42,529 nt of DNA. Origin: Cryomorphaceae bacterium ASP10-05a. Lineage in GTDB: Bacteria; Bacteroidota; Bacteroidia; Flavobacteriales_D; Sanyastnellaceae. The notes below the pieces were generated by a model. It saw only the letters and a program-made list of their open reading frames with translations. It was not told the origin of the DNA and made no database searches. Every line of letters starts with the position of its first letter. Position 1 is the stretch's first letter. Shown here piece after piece: positions 35,996 to 42,529 of this stretch. A program made the position numbers and the translations under genes. The stretch covers positions 42,532 to 85,060 of the forward strand of contig LAQC01000001.1 in assembly GCA_000981645.1 (NCBI GenBank), written 5' to 3'.

Positions 35996-37364
35996 GTGTA
36001 AAACAAATAGTAATTCCGCCATCCTTATTGTTGTAAGCCTTGTAATTGGAATTATGTAAGTCTAAAACTCCGCGCACAATGGCTAATCCCAAACCAGTAC
36101 CGCTTTTCTTGTTGCGGCCCCTATAGACTCTGTCGAATAGTTCGGGAATATCTTCTTCAGGAATTCCGACACCATTGTCAGCCACCTCTACTAAAACGTG
36201 ACTACCCTCGACTTTAGCAGATAGCTCTATCCAGCTTCCAGAAGGGCAGTATTTGACAGCATTCGATAGTAAATTCTGAAGAACACGATCTATTAAAGCT
36301 ACATCTGCAATTACACTAGGCGTTGACGGGGAAATATCGTGTTTTAAAGTGATTCCAGCTTGTTCTGCATCTATCTGTAATCCGAGTAAAGTATCATGAG
36401 CCAGTTCACCTATGTTAAAACTATGAAGCTTTAACTTTCGGTCTTTGCTCTCTAGTCTCGATAACTCGAAAAGTTCATCTACAAGCCGTTTTAATTTTTG
36501 AGCGCTGTTGAGAGTAACATTTAAATATTTGGTCCTGTCTTCCTCAGAAAGCTTTAATTCAGGCATAAGGAGCGTTTCTACGTAACCTTGAATAGAAGAT
36601 AAAGGTGTTCTTAAATCATGAGACACATTGGCTATTAACTCTTTTCTGTATATAGCCAGCTCCTTTTCAGCTTCCTGTATTTTCTCTTGTTGGCGTAGCA
36701 ATGTTGTTATGCTGAAGTAAATAAGAATGGCTACAGTTCCTACTATGAGCAGCGTAATAAGTATGTTAGAGTAGAGACTGCTCAGGGCTTTATCTCTAAA
36801 TTTATCAAACTCAACATCCACCTGAACCAAGCCTATTGGCGTGGTGTGGTCTGATTTTCTAATAGCGCAAAATGCTGAAAGCCAAGTTCCTTTCTCACTC
36901 GTGTAAGGCCTTACTGTGCCGGAGGATTTATAATTGTCCAGTAGTTTTTGAGGGAACTTCTCGAAATGATGCATCCAGTAGGGCTCATCTGAACTGGTTA
37001 CACCAAAATGAAATTTCTCATCTCCAGGATGAAACATCAGCGTGTAAATGGGAGTTGTAATCCCATTTATTTCAGCAGACATTTTTAATTTTTCATGTAT
37101 GCTTTTGTACACGCTATCCTGATCCGAATGCGTGATGTCTCCTTTGTTTGGGTAATGCTTGTAAAGGTGGGCTAACTCATCACCATCAATTTGGGAAGCC
37201 AGTGTACTCGAAATAGCTTTTAATCTTCCTAAAGTTTCGTGTTCGTAGACTTGCTGCTGAGACTTAAAGCTGATATATGTTATTATAGCAGAGATTCCTA
37301 TGATAGAAATCAGCGTAAGTAACAGAATGCCGTTTTTGAGACTAGAGAAAAATTTATTCATCAA
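35973..37364 (-). CDS. Sensor histidine kinase
   Basis: Two TM helices flanking an extracytoplasmic domain; 'ELIANVSHDLRTPLSSIQGYVETLL' (H box), 'DNGVGIPEEDIPELFDRVYRGRNKKSGTGLGLAIVRGVLDLH' (ATPase). Confidence 0.95.
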   Translation of the reverse strand: MMNKFFSSLKNGILLLTLISIIGISAIITYISFKSQQQVYEHETLGRLKAISSTLASQIDGDELAHLYKHYPNKGDITHSDQDSVYKSIHEKLKMSAEINGITTPIYTLMFHPGDEKFHFGVTSSDEPYWMHHFEKFPQKLLDNYKSSGTVRPYTSEKGTWLSAFCAIRKSDHTTPIGLVQVDVEFDKFRDKALSSLYSNILITLLIVGTVAILIYFSITTLLRQQEKIQEAEKELAIYRKELIANVSHDLRTPLSSIQGYVETLLMPELKLSEEDRTKYLNVTLNSAQKLKRLVDELFELSRLESKDRKLKLHSFNIGELAHDTLLGLQIDAEQAGITLKHDISPSTPSVIADVALIDRVLQNLLSNAVKYCPSGSWIELSAKVEGSHVLVEVADNGVGIPEEDIPELFDRVYRGRNKKSGTGLGLAIVRGVLDLHNSNYKAYNNKDGGITICFTLKISGNS

Positions 37365-37416
37365 TATACTTGTGCCCTTAACAAAGGGAATTTGTAAAAA
37401 CTATTTTTTCAACAAG

Positions 37417-38112
37417 TTATTCGAAATCATTAAATCGGTAACCCACGCCCCAAGTAGTAAGCACATATTCAGGTGTATTTGGGTCTTTTTCCACTTTACT
37501 CCTTAATCTGTTGATGTGACTATTTACCGTATGGTCATAACCATCAAAGTCATAGCTCCAGATCTGATTTAAAAGATCTTTTCTACTATATGTAACTCCA
37601 GGGTTACTCATTAACAAATGAAGTAAATCAAACTCTTTAGGAGTAAGTTCTACTCTATTCTCTCCGATAGTTACTTTTCTTTTTTTCTTGTCTACTAATA
37701 GATCTCTAAATACTAATTCTTTGTGATCCTCAGTTTCAGATTTTTGAATGTCCGCTCTCCTCACCATAGCACTTACTCTTGCAGTGAGCTCTTTAACACT
37801 AAACGGTTTAGTCATATAATCGTCAGCCCCGATGTTTAATCCCAAAATTTTATCGTCTTCTTCAGAATTAGCAGTAAGCATGAGGATAGGCTTGTTGACT
37901 TCCTTAGCTCGTACCTTCTGGCAAACTTCTATTCCACTTAATCCAGGCAGGTTTAAATCAAGAATCATAATGTCCCATGGGTTACTAATAGCATATGAAT
38001 AACCAATCTTACCATTGTCAAAATGCGTTACACGATGCCCCAGACTCTTTAGGTGTAGAGTTATTAATTCAGCTATATCATGCTCATCTTCTATAATCAG
38101 AATGTCCTTCAT
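37417..38112 (-). CDS. OmpR/PhoB-family response regulator
   Basis: Receiver 'DILIIEDEHDIAELI...DIMILDLNLPGLSG...MLTAN..ADDYMTKPF' plus winged helix 'ELTPKEFDLLHLLMSNPGVTYSRKDLLNQIW'. Confidence 0.96.
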   Translation of the reverse strand: MKDILIIEDEHDIAELITLHLKSLGHRVTHFDNGKIGYSYAISNPWDIMILDLNLPGLSGIEVCQKVRAKEVNKPILMLTANSEEDDKILGLNIGADDYMTKPFSVKELTARVSAMVRRADIQKSETEDHKELVFRDLLVDKKKRKVTIGENRVELTPKEFDLLHLLMSNPGVTYSRKDLLNQIWSYDFDGYDHTVNSHINRLRSKVEKDPNTPEYVLTTWGVGYRFNDFE

Positions 38113-38241
38113 GTTCGTTTTTTGTACAAATTTCGACTATAACAGCCTTAAACTATCACAAGTAAAAAACATTAATAGGTCATATCTGCTCTGTTTCACA
38201 GTTTTTAAGAAAGTATGGCCGTATCTTCGCATCCGTTTTTA

Positions 38242-39834
38242 ATGAAAATTGATATGAGAAAAATAATTGTACTTATTCTTGGCTTGGGCTTATCCGTCTT
38301 AGCATTTGGACAAAACCCAGATGCACCTGTGAATTGGCATCTCAAAGATCAAGCTTCAGATCAGCTTCAAGGGGTTAGTGTAGAGAAAAGTTATACAGAA
38401 TTATTAAGCGGAAAAGAAAAACGTGAGGTGGTAGTAGCCATACTGGATAGTGGAGTAGATATTTACCATGAAGATTTAAAAGGAGCCATTTGGGTAAATG
38501 AAAATGAAATTTCAGGAAACGGAATTGATGACGATAAGAACGGTTATATCGATGACGTAAACGGATGGAGTTTCATAGGAGGGGCTGAAGGAGATGTTGA
38601 GTTTGATAACCTCGAGTTCACTAGAATCTTTATTGACTTGAATAAAAAGTTTGTCGGAAAAACTGAAAAAACGATAGATAAGAAAAATAAAAAAGAATTT
38701 GAGCGATACTTAGTCTTTAAAAAGCAGTTTGACGATAGACTTTCCGAAGCTGAAGCAGCGTACAATGAGTTTATGCAAGTGTACATGGCTTATGAACAAG
38801 CCCAAGCATTAATGCAAGAGCTTACTAGAAAGGGAAACCCCACTATCGAAGAAATAAGTAATGTAGAAACTTCCAATGAGATGGAAGAAGCATTTAAAGG
38901 ATTTGTACTAGAGGTTAAAACGACAGGAGCAGAGAGTCAGTTGGAGGAGGGAAAAGCCCATTTCGAGAACACGCTAAAATATATGTACAATCTAGATTTT
39001 GACTCTAGACATATAGTAGGTGATAATTATGCTGATACCTCAGAAAAGAACTACGGAAATAATAATGTAAAAGGACCGGAGAGTACACATGGAACTCATG
39101 TAGCGGGAATAGTATCGGCCCTCAGAGATAATGGAATGGGAGCGCAAGGAATAAATGATTCTAATGTAAAAATAATGAGTGTAAGAGTCGTTCCTAATGG
39201 TGACGAGAGAGATAAAGATGTGGCCAATGCTATTCGTTATGCAGCTGATAATGGAGCTGATATTATTAATATGAGTTTCGGGAAGAGTTACTCTCCACAG
39301 AAGTCTGTAGTAGACGAAGCAGTGGCTTATGCCTCTTCTAAAGGGGTGTTATTAATTCATGCTGCGGGTAATTCAAGTAAAAACATCGACAACAAGGATA
39401 ACTTTCCAAACAAGAAACCACTGAAAGGAAAATGTGTTAAGTCATGGATTGAAGTAGGAAGTTCTACATGGACCCCTGCCGAGCTTATGATTAGTGACTT
39501 TTCGAATTATGGAAAGAAGAGCGTAGATATTTTCGCTCCAGGAAGTGATATATACAGTACTACCCCAGAAAATGAATATAAAATGTTAAGTGGGACTAGT
39601 ATGGCTGCTCCCGTGGTAACTGGTGTAGCCGCATTAGTGATGACTTACTATCCGGAGTTAACAGCTCAGGAGGTGAAAGACATTCTTATCAACTCTGCTG
39701 CTGATTTTAAGAAACTGCGTGTAGATATCCCTGGAGAGAGCCAAGAATTGGTTAAATTCAAAAAGTTAGGAAAGAACGGAGGAGTAGTGAATGCTTATAA
39801 TGCTATTAGGTTAGCTCAAGAAAAAAAACAGTGA
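38242..39834 (+). CDS. Secreted S8 (subtilisin-like) serine peptidase with long Asp-His insertion
   Basis: 'VVVAILDSGVDIYHEDLKGA' (Asp), 'STHGTHVAGIVSA' (His), 'LSGTSMAAPVVTGVAALV' (Ser); signal peptide 'MRKIIVLILGLGLSVLAFGQ'. Start 38242 or 38254 preferred over 38215. Confidence 0.93.
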   Translation: MKIDMRKIIVLILGLGLSVLAFGQNPDAPVNWHLKDQASDQLQGVSVEKSYTELLSGKEKREVVVAILDSGVDIYHEDLKGAIWVNENEISGNGIDDDKNGYIDDVNGWSFIGGAEGDVEFDNLEFTRIFIDLNKKFVGKTEKTIDKKNKKEFERYLVFKKQFDDRLSEAEAAYNEFMQVYMAYEQAQALMQELTRKGNPTIEEISNVETSNEMEEAFKGFVLEVKTTGAESQLEEGKAHFENTLKYMYNLDFDSRHIVGDNYADTSEKNYGNNNVKGPESTHGTHVAGIVSALRDNGMGAQGINDSNVKIMSVRVVPNGDERDKDVANAIRYAADNGADIINMSFGKSYSPQKSVVDEAVAYASSKGVLLIHAAGNSSKNIDNKDNFPNKKPLKGKCVKSWIEVGSSTWTPAELMISDFSNYGKKSVDIFAPGSDIYSTTPENEYKMLSGTSMAAPVVTGVAALVMTYYPELTAQEVKDILINSAADFKKLRVDIPGESQELVKFKKLGKNGGVVNAYNAIRLAQEKKQ

Positions 39835-40682
39835 AATTTACATCAGAAAAAGACATATCCTTACTAGAGTTAGTTAAGGCTAAAATGGGTTTCGTTTCGA
39901 ATACGAAAGCTCGAAACGTTATTAAAGCTGGTCAAATTATGGTTAGTGGGAAGGTGGTTAAAATCCCTTCTACAGTCATTAAGCCTGGAACAGAAGTAGA
40001 ACTAGTAAAGAGGGTGAAGAGTAAAAGGGTCCTAAAGGAAGAGCCTATTCTAAAGCATAGGATACTATTTGAAGACGAGAATCTTCTTGCAGTTGATAAG
40101 AGAACGGGCTTAATAGGAAAATCATCTAATGGAAACCTAAGGACTTTGTTTACTGATGTCCAGTACTACTTAAAAGGAAAGGGTATTGACACTTGTTTCA
40201 TGGTAAATAAGGTAGACAAGAAGGAATCGGGAATTGTGGTGTTCGCTAAGGAGTTAGGACTTTATAAGGAACTGTCTGATAATTGGAAAAATTATACTAA
40301 GAGACACTACGTAGTTATTCCTGGTGGCATGGTAGATGAAAAAGGAAACTTAGAAGATACGTTTCATGAGAATGATATAGGGCTTCTTCTTCCTGGTAAG
40401 GGAAAGAAAACCATGGAGGTTTCTCTTGATTATAGGGTGATGAAGACGAATGGCCAGTTTACTGTAATTAGAGTAGAAGAAAAAAGTTCTCACAAGAACC
40501 AGATTCGAGCTATGTTTTCTCTTTTGAAGAATCCTATTTTAGGGGATGATAAATACCGTTCTGAGTACAAGTATGAGAAAGGGATGGCGGCTCATTTTTT
40601 CTCTATAAAGTTCCCCTATAATGATGACGAATTAGAGATAAAAACACCTATCCCTAAACCATTTTTAAAGTTGGCTAGGTAG
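39831..40682 (+). CDS. RluA-family pseudouridine synthase-like protein with S4 domain
   Basis: S4-like N-terminus; 'RILFEDENLLAVDKRTGL', 'VNKVDKKESGIVVFAKE', 'KNQIRAMFSLLKNPILGDDKY'. GTG start overlapping the S8 stop by 4 nt. Confidence 0.8.
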   Translation: MKFTSEKDISLLELVKAKMGFVSNTKARNVIKAGQIMVSGKVVKIPSTVIKPGTEVELVKRVKSKRVLKEEPILKHRILFEDENLLAVDKRTGLIGKSSNGNLRTLFTDVQYYLKGKGIDTCFMVNKVDKKESGIVVFAKELGLYKELSDNWKNYTKRHYVVIPGGMVDEKGNLEDTFHENDIGLLLPGKGKKTMEVSLDYRVMKTNGQFTVIRVEEKSSHKNQIRAMFSLLKNPILGDDKYRSEYKYEKGMAAHFFSIKFPYNDDELEIKTPIPKPFLKLAR

Positions 40683-40690
40683 GATAAGCA

Positions 40691-41167
40691 TTACCCCTTT
40701 TTAAGGAGGGCTATAATGCCTTCATTTCCTTGAATCATGGCATGATCCATAGCGGAGTTTCCTTTAGAATCCTTTATAGAAGAGTCAGCTCTATTTTTAA
40801 GTAAGAGCTCGATGAGATCCAGCTGGCCAAATGTTACTGCGTAAATAAGTGCAGTAGCTCCCATGGAATTCACTGAATTTAAATCAGCACCGCTCTCTAT
40901 GAGTAAGCGAGCGATATCTATATACCCTTTAAAACATACGCCCATGAGCGCAGTGTTTCCTGAAGAATCCTTAGCGTTTAAATCTGTTCCCTTCTCTAGG
41001 AGTATTTTAGAAATCTCTAAGCGGTTATAATAGGTAGCCAGAATTAGAGGAGTAGAACCCCTCGTATCTCTTACTTCTAATAAACTAGAATCTGCAGATA
41101 ATATATCGGCGACTTTGGCAGAGTTTCCTTCTCTTATGGAATTGAATAAAGATTCTGTTGTACTCAT
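40691..41167 (-). CDS. Ankyrin-repeat protein
   Basis: Four to five ANK repeats ('RGSTPLILATYYNRLEISKILLEKGTDLNAKDSSGNTALMGVCFKGYIDIARLLIESGADLNSVNSMG'). Confidence 0.93.
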   Translation of the reverse strand: MSTTESLFNSIREGNSAKVADILSADSSLLEVRDTRGSTPLILATYYNRLEISKILLEKGTDLNAKDSSGNTALMGVCFKGYIDIARLLIESGADLNSVNSMGATALIYAVTFGQLDLIELLLKNRADSSIKDSKGNSAMDHAMIQGNEGIIALLKKG

Positions 41168-41624
41168 GGTTACGCAATGTTAATGAAAATTCCGTTTATC
41201 CAAGCTGACGAAGCGCTAAATACTATTAACCATAAAGAGTATTCCCCTTTTTTCTAGTATTGGTTAACTCATGACCGAGAGAAGGAGAGGATGTTGATAA
41301 ATGTTGGTTTTAAGAGTGCTCATGATCTTCGCAGAGGTTTAACTGCTTAGAATTGTGTGCAATTTGGTAGTGTTGTGCCTGGCGTTAACTGAGGTGATTC
41401 AGAAGACTTGCCGTCAGAAACAGAGGCAGTTAAAGTTTGATGCGCCAATATTGTTAGAATAAATTTTATTACTTTTGTGAAGTATTTCGAACCTTATCAA
41501 AGGTACCAACCGAGTGAAGACACCACGGTGGTAAAATAATATGGACCTCAAGTCAAAATGAACGATAATTTCTTATTGCCTTTTCGAGATATAAATAACG
41601 ATTTTTTAATTAATTCTTATTTGT

Positions 41625-41987
41625 ATGATATCTGTAATTTACCTTTCTTTAAAAGACCTAGATCCAAAAATTCTAGAAGCACAAGTCTTAACATTAAAAG
41701 AAACCTCAATCAAAATTCATGAATTGAATTTAGACGATGGAATATACTTAATTCGAGTTTTACATTTTAGTCTAAATACCTTAATCGATTTCTCAAAATC
41801 AAAAGATTACCAACTCCTGTATTTTGCGCGCAACAAGAAGTTTATTGGTGCTGGTTATGCCATCAATAACGCTGACGGTGACTTCTTAATTCAAACACAA
41901 GCAAAATGGGCAATGATAGTGCCATTTGAAATATCGTGGCATCAGGATTTACTCAACAAAATCGAAAAACTAAAATTCGCTAGTTAA
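41625..41987 (+). CDS. Hypothetical protein (orphan, 120 aa)
   Basis: Open frame with plausible protein-like composition; no family recognised. Confidence 0.5.
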   Translation: MISVIYLSLKDLDPKILEAQVLTLKETSIKIHELNLDDGIYLIRVLHFSLNTLIDFSKSKDYQLLYFARNKKFIGAGYAINNADGDFLIQTQAKWAMIVPFEISWHQDLLNKIEKLKFAS

Positions 41988-42016
41988 ATTTTTTCTTATT
42001 CTTAAAAAACATTCTT

Positions 42017-42289
42017 ATGCTAAAACAAAATGAGTATGATTTCAGCAATTACTGTGATTATAAGTTAGTAAACCTTTTTAATTCTGATTGTGGCCATGGT
42101 GGTTGGGGCTCCCAAAGAGCGCTCTTTTTACGCTGTCTATTCAAAGAATTCAAAAACAGAAATATAGACTTGGGTAAAGTTGAGCAGATTGAAGATGGTT
42201 ATGTAACACATTCATTAAAACACCCTGTAAAGTTGGTTTTAGAAGCGGGAAATAAAACGTTAAGACAAATAAAAGTTGATGAGGCTTAA
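42017..42289 (+). CDS. Hypothetical protein (orphan, 90 aa)
   Basis: Open frame 29 nt after the previous ORF, same strand; no family recognised. Confidence 0.5.
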   Translation: MLKQNEYDFSNYCDYKLVNLFNSDCGHGGWGSQRALFLRCLFKEFKNRNIDLGKVEQIEDGYVTHSLKHPVKLVLEAGNKTLRQIKVDEA

Positions 42290-42529
42290 TTAATGCCATT
42301 TTGCGGCAGCGGGTATAAGTAATTATCGTTTTATGTAATGATGTTCGAGTTGGAAGGTTCTTTGCTGTTAATCCTCAGAACTATTCCGCTGGCTTAAGAG
42401 TAGTTGACGCAAGTTTTAAATTGACCTAAGTACTGTATAGCTTACCTGATTAAAATCTATTGGGTTTAAAGACTAAGAAGGGGTTGAGATTAGTGCTTAA
42501 ACGACATTGAAAGGCTCAGTAATGATATC

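Noticed and set aside
40691-41167. Ankyrin protein as toxin or effector
   Set aside because: Short ANK-only protein with no secretion signal or effector domain; no partner gene supports it.

Overview
The window is a chromosomal segment from a Bacteroidota (flavobacteria-like) genome. This is inferred from two T9SS C-terminal sorting domains, TAnnTTTG-type promoter boxes, a DUF4920 lipoprotein and the arrangement of the cytochrome c maturation genes. Most of it is ordinary: the hisS 3' end, a CotH/lamin-tail secreted protein, an HYC_CC_PP / HMA / TonB-receptor metal cluster, ribA, a COG3541 nucleotidyltransferase, a histone-deacetylase-like hydrolase, a DUF819 membrane protein, an SRPBCC-GyrI protein, a class III aminotransferase, a ccmB-C-D-E-F / DUF2520 / kdsC block, a CRTAC1/VCBS protein, hutI, aroC, a DAACS symporter, an AsmA-like protein, a PorE-like OmpA protein, DUF4920, a PH-domain pair, a flippase, a two-component system, an S8 protease, an RluA-like protein and an ankyrin protein. 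The last ~1.3 kb is gene-poor and carries two orphan ORFs. I did not find a clear new defence or mobile system. Leads worth a second look: (i) a decayed LytTR-type gene with an in-frame stop that ends in a dispersed CACTGAGCG-type repeat; (ii) a CXXXY-type CcmE in a ccm block with no CcmA/G/H nearby; (iii) a recurring TGCAACGC octamer, twice as the perfect palindrome GCGTTGCAACGC; (iv) many TAnnTTTG-like boxes only 4-8 nt from start codons, suggesting leaderless mRNAs; (v) orphan ORFs flanked by imperfect inverted repeats at the right edge. All homology calls are recognised by eye; no searches were run.
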